This document shows positions 18,728-27,153 of a stretch of DNA of 64,000 nt, in pieces; within the stretch, counting starts at the first letter, position 1; each line of letters starts with the position of its first letter. The notes under the pieces are model-generated. The model was not told where the DNA came from. It saw nothing but the letters and a program-made list of their open reading frames with translations, and ran no database searches. Origin of the DNA: Clostridium saccharoperbutylacetonicum N1-4(HMT) (GTDB lineage: Bacteria; Bacillota; Clostridia; Clostridiales; Clostridiaceae); contig NC_020291.1 of the NCBI RefSeq assembly GCF_000340885.1, positions 338,501 to 402,500 of the forward strand. Direction: 5' to 3'. The position numbers were made by a program, and so were the translations under genes.

Positions 18728-18975
18728 TTGTCCACAGTCGCTTGTGGATAACCTGTTATAAAAGTGTTAATAGACATAATATGACATATGATATTTGTGG
18801 ATATAAATTAAATTAAGTCATAAAATGTATAAATTCTAGGAGGTGTTTATATGGGCATTTTAACTAATATAGCTGGAATAATTGTAGCAAGTTCAATGTT
18901 ATATACAGCTTATCCACAGAATTTGTGTATAAGTTGTGTGATTAATGGTCAAAGCGAAATTAAGCTTGTGGAAAA
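18728..18975. promoter_or_regulatory. Cluster of DnaA boxes
   Basis: Exact TTATCCACA occurs at 18743-18751 (minus) and 18910-18918 (plus). TTATACACA at 18924-18932 (minus) and TTTTCCACA at 18967-18975 (minus) fit TTWTNCACA. TTGTCCACA (18728-18736) and ATATCCACA (18796-18804, minus) have one mismatch. Six sites in 248 bp, in the upstream region and first ~40 codons of the DUF3298 gene. This is far denser than expected by chance. Confidence 0.55.
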
Positions 18976-19579
18976 GTCTATAGAGAAAAATTCAGATTAT
19001 CTAAAAGAAGACATAAAAATACCCCAATTTATAGGTGGAAATGATGAAAAAAGGGTAAATATAATTAATAATACGATTAATGATGATATTTTGCCTAAAA
19101 TAAATGATGCAGAGAAAACAGCAAAAGAATACTTTGGCAAGATCGGACAAGAAAAACCAACTTTCCCCTATGAAATTTTTTCAAGATATACAGTATCTGA
19201 AGATAATAATAAAGTGCTCAGCTTATTTAATGATTATTATGAATATTTGGGAGGGGCTCATGGTATGACCATAAGGAGTTCCTACACAATAGATAAAAGT
19301 ACAGAAAATTTATTGTTTTTAAAAGATTTATTTGCTCCTGGATATAATTATATGGATACAATCAATAAAGAAATAAAAAGAGAAATAAAGGAAAATCCTC
19401 AAAACTATTTTGATTCGGGAAATGTATTTAAAGGTATAAAAGAAAATCAAAATTTCTATATACAAGATGGCGAGCTTGTTATTTATTATCAATTGTATGA
19501 ATTAGCTCCATATGTATTTGGATTTCCAGAATTTAAAATTCCTTTGAAGGTATTTGATAGCAATTATATTTATACATAA
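18851..19579 (+). CDS. Secreted or anchored DUF4163/DUF3298 protein
   Basis: 242 residues. The N-terminus is a hydrophobic segment (TNIAGIIVASSMLYTA) without the usual basic residues, probably a signal peptide or anchor. The body matches DUF4163 followed by DUF3298 (FNDYYEYLGGAHGMTIRSSY, LKDLFAPG, FGFPEFKIPL), the domain pair found in the lysozyme-sensing anti-sigma factor RsiV and in PdaC-type deacetylases. No sigma-binding domain is present. The ribosome site AGGAGGTG precedes ATG 18851. It is divergent from a polysaccharide deacetylase, so a cell-wall role is likely. Confidence 0.8.
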   Translation: MGILTNIAGIIVASSMLYTAYPQNLCISCVINGQSEIKLVEKSIEKNSDYLKEDIKIPQFIGGNDEKRVNIINNTINDDILPKINDAEKTAKEYFGKIGQEKPTFPYEIFSRYTVSEDNNKVLSLFNDYYEYLGGAHGMTIRSSYTIDKSTENLLFLKDLFAPGYNYMDTINKEIKREIKENPQNYFDSGNVFKGIKENQNFYIQDGELVIYYQLYELAPYVFGFPEFKIPLKVFDSNYIYT

Positions 19580-19641
19580 ATGAAGTTAAATTGTTATGAA
19601 AAATTAATAACGAAAACATATTCAGAGTAAAAAGCTAAATA

Positions 19642-19675
19642 AAAAAGATGCCAGCAAATTAATATGGCATCTTTT
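19642..19675. terminator. Bidirectional terminator
   Basis: A perfect stem, AAAAAGATGCCA / TGGCATCTTTTT, with a 10-base loop, between the DUF3298 gene and convergent hydE. Confidence 0.9.
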
Positions 19676-19703
19676 TATGAGTTATAAGATTTTATAGTAA
19701 GTT

Positions 19704-20753
19704 TTAATTTTTATCATGAGCATTAGTATTTTGGTTTCCTCTGAAGCCATAGCCATCTGAAATTATTCTTCCAATTCCAGTTACTTTACCAGTTATGCAG
19801 CCCCTACAATGAGCTGGAGTGTCTCCAGTACATATTTTCCCAGGATAAAGAGCATAAAGCTTTCTATATTCGCCTTCAGTTACATTTGGCATTACAACAT
19901 TTGCACCACTTTGAAGAGCAACTATTCTTCCATTAGGAGCTAAAGATTCCATTGCTGTTGTTGCAGGAATGTTTATATCAGGAAGTAATAATCTAGTTAA
20001 AGCCATAACTTTTAGTGCTAGAGTAAGGTTTCCACCCTCTGCGTCTTTTAAAGGAGTATCTTCATTTGGAATGAAGGGTCCTATACCTATCATATCTGCA
20101 TTAATTTCCTTAAAGAATAATATATCTTTAGCAATAGATTCAAGAGTTTGATTTGGAAGACCAACTAGAATACCACTTCCAACTTCATAGCCTAAATCAC
20201 GTAGATTATTAAGGCAATTTAATCTTTCTTCAAAACTCATTTCAGGATCCATAGCTTCATATAGTTTTTTATCGGTGGTTTCAATACGGATTAAGTATCT
20301 ATCAGCGCCAGCAGCTTTAAAAGCTTTATATTCATCATAAGTCTTTTCACCTAGGCTTAAAGTTAAAGCAACACCTAATTTCTTAATTTCTTGTACTATT
20401 TTAGTCATTCTTTCAATTGTAAAGAAATCATCCTCTCCGCCTTGGAGTACAAGGGTTCTATAGCCATAAGTAACTGCTTTTTTGGCAAAATCTAAAATTT
20501 CTTCTTCAGTCAATCTATATCTTTCAATATTTTTATTATCTCTTCTCAAGCCACAATATAAACAATTTCTTTTACATATATTTGTGAATTCAATTAATCC
20601 TCTTAGATGAACAAAATCACCTAAATACTTTTGGCGAACATCATCAGCGGCTTTAAATAATTCTTGGTTTATATCATCATTTTGCAATAATTGTAATATT
20701 TCACTTTCATTTAAATTATGTGTAGTCTTAGCTTTTTCAATAAGTTTAATCAT
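19704..20753 (-). CDS. hydE: [FeFe]-hydrogenase H-cluster maturase HydE (radical SAM)
   Basis: A radical-SAM enzyme that helps build the dithiolate/CO/CN ligand set of the [FeFe]-hydrogenase H-cluster, with HydF and HydG. The radical-SAM triad C-x3-C-x2-C is at Cys60, Cys64 and Cys67 (CKRNCLYC). A second C-x7-C-x2-C motif near the C-terminus (CTGDTPAHCRGC) matches the auxiliary cluster site of many HydE proteins. 349 residues is the normal length. The ribosome site is AGGAGG before ATG 20753. hydF and hydG are not in the window. BioB and PylB are related, but the overall pattern fits HydE. Confidence 0.92.
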   Translation of the reverse strand: MIKLIEKAKTTHNLNESEILQLLQNDDINQELFKAADDVRQKYLGDFVHLRGLIEFTNICKRNCLYCGLRRDNKNIERYRLTEEEILDFAKKAVTYGYRTLVLQGGEDDFFTIERMTKIVQEIKKLGVALTLSLGEKTYDEYKAFKAAGADRYLIRIETTDKKLYEAMDPEMSFEERLNCLNNLRDLGYEVGSGILVGLPNQTLESIAKDILFFKEINADMIGIGPFIPNEDTPLKDAEGGNLTLALKVMALTRLLLPDINIPATTAMESLAPNGRIVALQSGANVVMPNVTEGEYRKLYALYPGKICTGDTPAHCRGCITGKVTGIGRIISDGYGFRGNQNTNAHDKN

Positions 20754-20859
20754 ATATCCTCCTAAGTTAAATTTGAATATAACATGTGATTATTATTAGT
20801 ATACTATAGAATTTATTAATGGAACAATAGAAATAATAGAAAATTATAATATATATTAT

Positions 20860-20896
20860 CGATAAAAATATGTTGTTTTTCGATAAAAATATATTG
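20860..20896. repeat. Two 16-bp direct repeats overlapping a promoter
   Basis: CGATAAAAATATGTTG (20860-20875) and CGATAAAAATATATTG (20881-20896) repeat with a 21-base period, two helical turns. The second copy overlaps the -35 box. Likely an operator for the XRE regulator encoded downstream. Confidence 0.5.
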
Positions 20897-20922
20897 AAAT
20901 GCAAAATAAATCATACTATAAT
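20894..20922 (+). promoter_or_regulatory. Promoter of the DUF2975-XRE operon
   Basis: TTGAAA (20894-20899), a 17-base spacer, then TATAAT (20917-20922), 20 bases before the start codon. Confidence 0.75.
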
Positions 20923-20941
20923 AAACAAGAGGTGAGAAATT

Positions 20942-21403
20942 ATGAAATTAAAAGCAGATTTTTTAAGTAAAATTTTATACGTAATTATTAGTTTGGGACT
21001 TATTGTTTTAACAGCAGTTATAATTGGTTTACCTTGGGTAATGCCGATTATATTTAATGAAAGCACTTTCTATTCTATAGTAAATCATACTTCAATACTT
21101 GTACTACTGTATTTAACTGGTATACCAACCTGGATAATTTTATGGATGACAAAAAAATTGGCTGAGAATATTATAAAACGTGAACCATTTTCGGATAGTA
21201 GTATTTTTAGTTTGAAATTTATTAGTATTTGTTCAATTTTCGTTTTTATTTGTTATCTATATACATGTGTATTTTTAAGTGCAACCCTTGGAACAATTAC
21301 TATTGCTGTAGGGGCTTTTATGGTTTCACTTATTTCAACGATTATTTATAAGCTAGTAGAAGTAGCAGTTGAAATACAAAGAGAAAATGAATTAACTATA
21401 TAG
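20942..21403 (+). CDS. DUF2975 membrane protein
   Basis: 153 residues with four membrane helices and short loops, matching the DUF2975 family of four-helix membrane proteins. These are regularly encoded directly upstream of a small XRE regulator, as here, but their molecular role is not established. The ribosome site AAGAGGTG precedes ATG 20942. The XRE gene follows after 89 bases, probably on the same transcript. Confidence 0.8.
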   Translation: MKLKADFLSKILYVIISLGLIVLTAVIIGLPWVMPIIFNESTFYSIVNHTSILVLLYLTGIPTWIILWMTKKLAENIIKREPFSDSSIFSLKFISICSIFVFICYLYTCVFLSATLGTITIAVGAFMVSLISTIIYKLVEVAVEIQRENELTI

Positions 21404-21492
21404 AAAAAGTAGTAAGTTGTATCTTACAATAAAATTTCATAGCAAAAGGAGCAACAATAACTGATTTACGCATATTAGAAGAGGTGATATAA

Positions 21493-21702
21493 ATGGCTAT
21501 AATAGTTAATTTAGATGTTATGCTGGCAAAAAGAAAAATGAGCATGAATGAACTTTCAGAAAAAGTTGGAATTACACTTGCAAATTTATCTATATTAAAA
21601 AATAACAAGGGAAAGGCAATTAGATTTTCAACCTTAGATGCGATTTGTGAAGTGCTAGAGTGTCAGCCAGGAGATTTATTAGAATATATAAAGGAAGATT
21701 AG
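21493..21702 (+). CDS. Small XRE-family regulator (YozG-like)
   Basis: 69 residues, consisting of little more than one helix-turn-helix domain: MAKRKMSMNELSEKVGIT-like first helices, NLSILKNNKGKAIRFSTLDA, then the CEVLECQPGDLLEY ending typical of the YozG-type group. It is paired with DUF2975 upstream. The ribosome site AAGAGGTGA precedes ATG 21493. It probably autoregulates the operon through the 21-bp repeat at 20860-20896. Confidence 0.88.
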   Translation: MAIIVNLDVMLAKRKMSMNELSEKVGITLANLSILKNNKGKAIRFSTLDAICEVLECQPGDLLEYIKED

Positions 21703-21730
21703 AAAAATTGAATTAGAAAGATTTACACAT

Positions 21731-21900
21731 ATAAAAAGAGCAGCTATGCTGCAACAACGGAACTTAAATAAAAAGAGCAGCTATGCTGCAACAACGGAAC
21801 TTAAATAAAAAGAGCAGCTATGCTGCAACAACGGAACTTAAATAAAAAGAGCAGCTATGCTGCAATACGGATCATTTATGCAACAACAGAACTTAAATAT
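21731..21900. repeat. 37-bp tandem repeat, each unit with a hairpin
   Basis: The unit begins ATAAAAAGAGCAGCTATGCT, continues GCAACAACGGAACTTAA, and occurs three times in exact 37-base steps (GCAGC at 21740, 21777, 21814). A fourth copy (from 21842) is interrupted by about 18 extra bases before its final part. Every unit contains the hairpin GCAGC-TAT-GCTGC. It lies between the XRE gene and the DUF4173 gene. There are no spacers, so it is not a CRISPR array. Confidence 0.85.
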
Positions 21901-21934
21901 AACAATCAAATTAAGAGAATAAGGAGTAAATTAT

Positions 21935-23383
21935 ATGATTGGACAAGATGGAAAAGCTATGATAGCAGCAACTATTGGTACTATCTTATTTATGGAACTT
22001 TTGATTTTTGGTGGATGGGGAATAGCTGTACCTATAGCTGTAATTAGTTATTATATTTTGATTTTTTGGCAAAGTAAAATGTTAAAAATTAAGCAAGATA
22101 TTAAAAACAATATATTACTAATACCAATAGTTATGACAGCGTTATGCTTCATGTTTTTTGATAATGCTTTGCTTAAGTTTTTTAATATACTATTTTTGTA
22201 TGGACTAATTGTATTACATACAAGTCAACAATTCGGAATTAATTCGTATAATCCATTATCCTTTAGATGGTTTCTAGAAATAATTCCAGTAGGCTTATTT
22301 ATGCCAATAAAGAATATTAGTAAACCTATTAATATAATTAATGAAACAATAAAAGCAAGGTCTAAAGAGTCTAATAAGATTTTTTTAAAGATTGCAATAG
22401 GGCTTGTAATTGGTTTTCCTATAGTGTTTATTGCGACATTACTTTTAATGAATACTGATGCAGCATTTAATGGTGTAATAGAGCTGATATCCAATAAATT
22501 TAATTTTGATTTGACATGGATATTACAGAGATTAATTTGCTTTGTACTTATATTTTTCCCATTGAACGGTTTTTTCTATACAATTAGAAATAAAAGGGAA
22601 AGTGTAAATGAACAGAAAGAAAGAAGTAAAAATATAAAATTTGATTTTATTATTGTTGTTACAATTGCTAGCTTCCTTTGCGTTGTTTATATGATCTATT
22701 GTTTATCTCAATTAACTTATTTTATATCTGCATTTCAAGGAATACTACCTTCAGATTATACTTTTGCAGCATATGCAAGAAAAGGTTTTTTTGAATGCAT
22801 TCCATTAGGTGGTATAAATTTAATTTTAATTATAGTGCTAACAATGTTTACTAATACTGAAGAAAATAAGAAAAGAAGCTTTACGATTAATGGATTTGCC
22901 TTTTATCTTATTGCATTTACTTTATTTTTAGTAATTTCAGCATTTTCGAAAATGTGGCTTTACATTAATGCTTATGGGATCACAATTATGCGTGTTTATG
23001 TATCTTGGTTTTTAATATTAGGTTGTATAGCTTTAGTATTGATAGGAATTAAGACATTTTATAATCAATTTAAACTTACTAAAAATTTATTTATTATTTT
23101 TACAATTATGTTTTTGGGCTTAAATTATGCAAATATTGATTATAGAATTGGAGAATATGATGCACAGTTATATGAAACAGGACAAGTGAACACTATAGGT
23201 GCATTTGATGATTTGAGTGTTTCGGCGCTTGAACCTCTAATTAGAATATCTATTATAGATAAGAATAGTAAAGCGATAATAAATGAATATAAAAATAGGG
23301 TATATGAAGAAAGAACGTGGCAGGAATGGAATTATGCAAACTACAAGGGAAGAGAGATAATTGACAAAGTGATGACTAAATAG
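21935..23383 (+). CDS. DUF4173/DUF4153 multi-pass membrane protein
   Basis: 482 residues with about ten to twelve membrane helices. The pattern fits the DUF4173 family: GLFMPIKNISKPINII after the first helices, a conserved TYFISAFQGILPSDYTFAAY loop, ARKGFFE, then the SAFSKMWLYINAYG helix with a charged loop. The C-terminal ~80 residues are soluble. The function of the family is unknown. The ribosome site AAGGAG is eight bases before ATG 21935. The lipoprotein gene follows closely, suggesting an operon with the DUF2975-XRE pair upstream. Confidence 0.75.
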   Translation: MIGQDGKAMIAATIGTILFMELLIFGGWGIAVPIAVISYYILIFWQSKMLKIKQDIKNNILLIPIVMTALCFMFFDNALLKFFNILFLYGLIVLHTSQQFGINSYNPLSFRWFLEIIPVGLFMPIKNISKPINIINETIKARSKESNKIFLKIAIGLVIGFPIVFIATLLLMNTDAAFNGVIELISNKFNFDLTWILQRLICFVLIFFPLNGFFYTIRNKRESVNEQKERSKNIKFDFIIVVTIASFLCVVYMIYCLSQLTYFISAFQGILPSDYTFAAYARKGFFECIPLGGINLILIIVLTMFTNTEENKKRSFTINGFAFYLIAFTLFLVISAFSKMWLYINAYGITIMRVYVSWFLILGCIALVLIGIKTFYNQFKLTKNLFIIFTIMFLGLNYANIDYRIGEYDAQLYETGQVNTIGAFDDLSVSALEPLIRISIIDKNSKAIINEYKNRVYEERTWQEWNYANYKGREIIDKVMTK

Positions 23384-23425
23384 AAAGTATAGAATATTTA
23401 TAATATTTCAAGAGAGGTAGTGTAA

Positions 23426-23998
23426 ATGAGGAAAATACTATTATGTTTTTTGATTATTGTAGTTATAATAAGCTTTAGTGGTTGTGGGACTGTACTTTTA
23501 GGAGAAAAGTATAAAACAACGAATATTTCTAACTATAGTAAATATTTTGGTCAAAATGGACAGCATAATAATGAGATATTTCCATACAAGGTTCCTAGTT
23601 CTGCTAAAATTGAAGAGTTTTGCTATTATTATTATGATCCGTTTGATCCTAATTATGTATCATATTTGGTATACTCATGTAATGATGAAGATTATAAAAC
23701 AGAAATAGATAGACTAGCAAAGTTAGATTCTTCTAAGAATTATTTGATATATAGTGCAACAGGATTTAATTATCCAGTATGTGCAGCCTATGCTGATAGT
23801 TATAAAGGTTACATTTATGCTTTGACAGATAAACAATATAACAAATTGATTTATGTTGAAATTAATTTTTGTAATTATTTTTCTGACATTGATTATGAAA
23901 AAATAATTGATAATAAATATCTCCCAATAGATTTTGATGCAAAACCAGGGAATCCAACTCAGCAAGGCTTTAAGGAAAGTAAACTTAGAGAAAAATAG
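23426..23998 (+). CDS. Putative lipoprotein of unknown function
   Basis: 190 residues. The N-terminus is a lipoprotein signal: MRK, a hydrophobic stretch, and the lipobox FSGC with Cys20. The mature part is tyrosine-rich (CYYYYDPFDPNY) and matches no family I recognise. The ribosome site GAGAGGTAG precedes ATG 23426. The gene follows the DUF4173 gene by 42 bases and ends in a terminator, so it is probably the last gene of that operon. Confidence 0.75.
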   Translation: MRKILLCFLIIVVIISFSGCGTVLLGEKYKTTNISNYSKYFGQNGQHNNEIFPYKVPSSAKIEEFCYYYYDPFDPNYVSYLVYSCNDEDYKTEIDRLAKLDSSKNYLIYSATGFNYPVCAAYADSYKGYIYALTDKQYNKLIYVEINFCNYFSDIDYEKIIDNKYLPIDFDAKPGNPTQQGFKESKLREK

Positions 23999-24019
23999 AC
24001 ATTTATGTTATACATTAAA

Positions 24020-24054
24020 AAATAAAGAATTCTCATTAAAAGAATTCTTTATTT
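24020..24054. terminator. Bidirectional terminator
   Basis: A perfect stem, AAATAAAGAATTC / GAATTCTTTATTT, with a 9-base loop, between the lipoprotein gene and the convergent P-type ATPase. Confidence 0.88.
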
Positions 24055-24073
24055 TTATATGCTTAATTATTAT

Positions 24074-26743
24074 TTAAGCAGCATGGGCTTTTGTCTTATC
24101 ATTATCAATATTATTAGGATTAACTGTTTCATTTTTTGTTTCAATAAAACCCCTAACCACTTTAACTAGTTGTATTATTAAAGTTGGGATAAAAGCTAAC
24201 AAGTGAATCAATAACATTTCATTAGTAGTCAGTGGAGTTATTTCAAATAGTCCTTGTAAAACAGGAATAAGTAAAACTGCATTAATTAGTATAACGCCTG
24301 ATATGAAAGCTATCCAACTAAATTTATTACTAAAAACTCCTAGAGCAAAAATAGATTTTTTACCACGACAATTAAATCCGTGGAATAATCTTGCTAAACA
24401 TAAGGTACTAAAGGCCATGGTCATTGCTATTCCATGATTGCCAGTAGCTAGTCCTATATGATATGAAGTCATAGTGAATATCCCTATAAGCAAACCTTGT
24501 AAGCAGATATCAGTAATAAAATCTTTAGTCAATATTGATTCATTGGCATCTCTAGGTTTATCTTTTAAAACATCTCTTTTAGATTTTTCCATACCTATTG
24601 CAATAGCCGGTAAACTATCTGTTAAAAGGTTAATAAATAGTAAATGTACAGCTGCAAATGGAACAGGAAGTGCTAATAGTGACGAATAAAGTACAGCAAG
24701 TATTCCAGACATATTACCTGAAAGAAGAAATTTAATAGAATTTTTTATATTAGCATAAATATTTCTCCCGTTAGTAACTGATTTTACAATAGTAGCAAAA
24801 TTATCATCTGTTAATATCATTGAAGCTGCATCCTTTGAAACTTCAGTACCGGTTATTCCCATTGCAATACCGATATCAGCTTGTTTAAGTGCTGGTGCAT
24901 CATTAACACCATCTCCAGTCATAGCAACAATCTTACCTTTGTTCTGCCAGGCTTCAACTATTCTTATTTTATGCTCAGGTGAGACTCTGGCATAAACTGA
25001 TATATGTTTTAATTTAGAGTTAAGTTCAGCATCTGACATTTTATCAAGTTCTAATCCTTCTACGGCTAAATCACCATCTTGTAGGATCCCAATTTCTTTT
25101 GCAATAGCAGAAGCTGTAATCTTATGATCTCCAGTTATCATTATTGGTTTAATAGACGCTTTAATACAATCACTAACTGCTGCTTTAGATTCTTCTCTAG
25201 GTGGATCAATCATTGAAATTAATCCAAGGAAGGTAAAGTTGTCTTCATCCTCTAAAGAAAGTTCTCTATCTTCAGTAAGTTCTTTATAAGCAAAAGCTAA
25301 TACTCTTAACCCTTGTGATGAAAGTTCTCTATTAGTGTTGTTTATATTGATTTTATCGTTATTGGTAAAGGCATTTGTACCATTTGATGTCTTTATTGAA
25401 GTAACTCTATCTAATAATACATCAAGTGCACCTTTAGTAATCATTATATTTTTTCCATCAATATTATGAAGGGTACTCATAAGCTTTCTGTCAGAGTCAA
25501 AAGGAATTTCTTTAAGTCTTTCATGAGTATTTCTACATTCAATTTCGTTTATAGAATATTTATGAGCTAAGTTAACTAAAGCAACTTCTGTTGGGTCACC
25601 AATTTCATTTCCATCTATAGAAGTTGAGTCGTTACAAAGTACAGAACTAGTTAAAAGAAAACTTACATCAGAATTATCTGTATCTATCTTATTAGCATCT
25701 ATTAATTTGTTATCTACAAAAATTTTCTTTACAGTCATTTTATTTTGAGTTAAGGTACCAGTTTTATCTGAGCAGATAACTGATACACAGCCAAGCCCTT
25801 CAACAGCTTTTAATTTCTTAATAATTGCATTTTCTTTAGCCATTGATTGAGTTCCTATGGCTAATACTATTGTAACTATTGAACTAAGTGCTTCAGGAAT
25901 AGCAGCAACAGCAAGAGCAACAGCAAACATTAAAGAATCTAAAATATCAGTACCTCTGTAGATGCTTAATCCAAATACAATTACACATATTCCCATTATT
26001 GCTATAGCAAGCTTTTTAGAAAAATCATTTAAAGAAGCTTGAAGTGGAGTGGTCTTTTCTTGAGTTGACTCCATAAGAGAAGCTATTTTACCAAGCTCAG
26101 TATTCATACCAGTATTAGTAACAAGAACTGTTGCTCTACCATATGTAACTAGAGAGCTAGAAAAAACCATATTTTTTTGATCACCTAGAGCAACTTCATC
26201 TTTATCAATAACCTCAGAGAACTTGTCTACACTTTCTGATTCACCAGTTAATGAACTTTCATTAACTTTAAGAGAGAAATTTTCTAAAATTCTACCATCG
26301 GCAACTACTAAATCACCAGCTTCTAAGATTAATATATCACCAGGAACAACATCTTTAGAAGGTATTTCGATTTTAACTCCATCTCTAATAACTTTAGCAT
26401 TAGGTGCAGATAGTGCTTTTAAACTATCCAAGGATTGTTCAGCTTTAACATATTGAATAGTTCCTAAAATAGCATTTAAAATTATAACAGCAATAATTAC
26501 AAAGGTGCTTTCCATATTTCCAGTCATAGCTGAAATAATAGCAGCAATAATTAAAATGATTACTAATAAGTCCTTAAATTGTTCTACGAATACAGAGAAG
26601 ATACTTTTCTTCTCTTTTTCATTAAGAATATTTTCTCCAACTGTGTTTAAAATTTCTGAAGCTCTTGTGCTTGTGAGACCAGATAAGGTAACATCAAAGT
26701 TTTTTAATGCTTCATCTGTAGTTTTAGAAAAATATTTTTCCAT
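24074..26743 (-). CDS. P2-type cation-transporting ATPase, probable Mn2+ (or Ca2+) exporter
   Basis: 889 residues, a full P-type ATPase. It has an actuator TGES motif (LTGESESVDK), the phosphorylation site SDKTGTLTQNKMT, a nucleotide-binding domain, the hinge TGDGVNDAPALK, and about ten membrane helices. M4 carries IPEAL and M6 carries NLLTDSLPAIAIG, as in the Ca2+-ATPase-like group of bacteria. Ion choice cannot be read surely from sequence, but the leader is a yybP-ykoY riboswitch, which senses Mn2+, so Mn2+ export is the best inference. Bacterial homologues under the same riboswitch are Mn2+ efflux pumps. Single gene with its own promoter. Confidence 0.92.
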   Translation of the reverse strand: MEKYFSKTTDEALKNFDVTLSGLTSTRASEILNTVGENILNEKEKKSIFSVFVEQFKDLLVIILIIAAIISAMTGNMESTFVIIAVIILNAILGTIQYVKAEQSLDSLKALSAPNAKVIRDGVKIEIPSKDVVPGDILILEAGDLVVADGRILENFSLKVNESSLTGESESVDKFSEVIDKDEVALGDQKNMVFSSSLVTYGRATVLVTNTGMNTELGKIASLMESTQEKTTPLQASLNDFSKKLAIAIMGICVIVFGLSIYRGTDILDSLMFAVALAVAAIPEALSSIVTIVLAIGTQSMAKENAIIKKLKAVEGLGCVSVICSDKTGTLTQNKMTVKKIFVDNKLIDANKIDTDNSDVSFLLTSSVLCNDSTSIDGNEIGDPTEVALVNLAHKYSINEIECRNTHERLKEIPFDSDRKLMSTLHNIDGKNIMITKGALDVLLDRVTSIKTSNGTNAFTNNDKININNTNRELSSQGLRVLAFAYKELTEDRELSLEDEDNFTFLGLISMIDPPREESKAAVSDCIKASIKPIMITGDHKITASAIAKEIGILQDGDLAVEGLELDKMSDAELNSKLKHISVYARVSPEHKIRIVEAWQNKGKIVAMTGDGVNDAPALKQADIGIAMGITGTEVSKDAASMILTDDNFATIVKSVTNGRNIYANIKNSIKFLLSGNMSGILAVLYSSLLALPVPFAAVHLLFINLLTDSLPAIAIGMEKSKRDVLKDKPRDANESILTKDFITDICLQGLLIGIFTMTSYHIGLATGNHGIAMTMAFSTLCLARLFHGFNCRGKKSIFALGVFSNKFSWIAFISGVILINAVLLIPVLQGLFEITPLTTNEMLLIHLLAFIPTLIIQLVKVVRGFIETKNETVNPNNIDNDKTKAHAA

Positions 26744-26802
26744 AAATTACATCTTCCTTTCGAATTAGATATTTTAGATAAAAACTATATATTGAGGTTA
26801 TA

Positions 26803-26945
26803 AATAAAAAGAGACCTTTAATATAACTTCGATTTTTGAAGCTATATTAAAAGTCTCGTTACCTTAAAGGTATATAACACCAGACTAAAATTTTAGCCGC
26901 GATTGTTGATGTTATATTTATAACTACTCCCCTTTAATATAAAGT
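26803..26945 (-). promoter_or_regulatory. yybP-ykoY manganese riboswitch with regulated terminator
   Basis: Minus strand: the aptamer has the L1 motif AAAGGGGAGTAG, then ACATCAACAATCGCGGCTAAA, and the L3 motif AACGAGAC. The GAGAC of L3 is also the 5' edge of a long terminator stem (GAGACTTTTAATATAGCTTC paired with GAAGTTATATTAAAGGTCTC, then TTTTTA). Aptamer folding and termination are therefore mutually exclusive, so Mn2+ binding should allow read-through into the ATPase gene. Confidence 0.93.
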
Positions 26946-26958
26946 AAGTGTTTATACT

Positions 26959-26987
26959 AGTATAATATAAAAAAAATTAAAGGTCAA
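26959..26987 (-). promoter_or_regulatory. Promoter of the riboswitch-ATPase transcript
   Basis: TTGACC (26987-26982), a 17-base spacer, then TATACT (26964-26959), directly ahead of the aptamer. Confidence 0.85.
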
Positions 26988-27153
26988 TAATAATTATTTA
27001 AAAGGTTATTTTATAACGCTTAGTGTGTTAGAAATAATAAAATAATTGGTTACACTTTATTTTTTATATTTATTAATTTAAAATAGTTAATTATGGATAT
27101 AATTTATACTTATAGTATAATAAAGTAATTAAATGAAGGTGGAGGAGTAATTT

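Noticed and set aside
18728..18975. Chromosome replication origin
   Set aside because: DnaA boxes are present, but there is no dnaA/dnaN/rpmH neighbourhood and no clear AT-rich unwinding region with DnaA-trio; treated as a DnaA-box cluster only.
21731..21900. CRISPR array
   Set aside because: The 37-bp units are directly contiguous with no unique spacers, and there are no cas genes in the window.
21820..22047. 75-codon ORF running from the 37-bp repeats into the DUF4173 gene
   Set aside because: Its frame is produced by the repeat sequence and then overlaps the real gene out of frame; no ribosome site.
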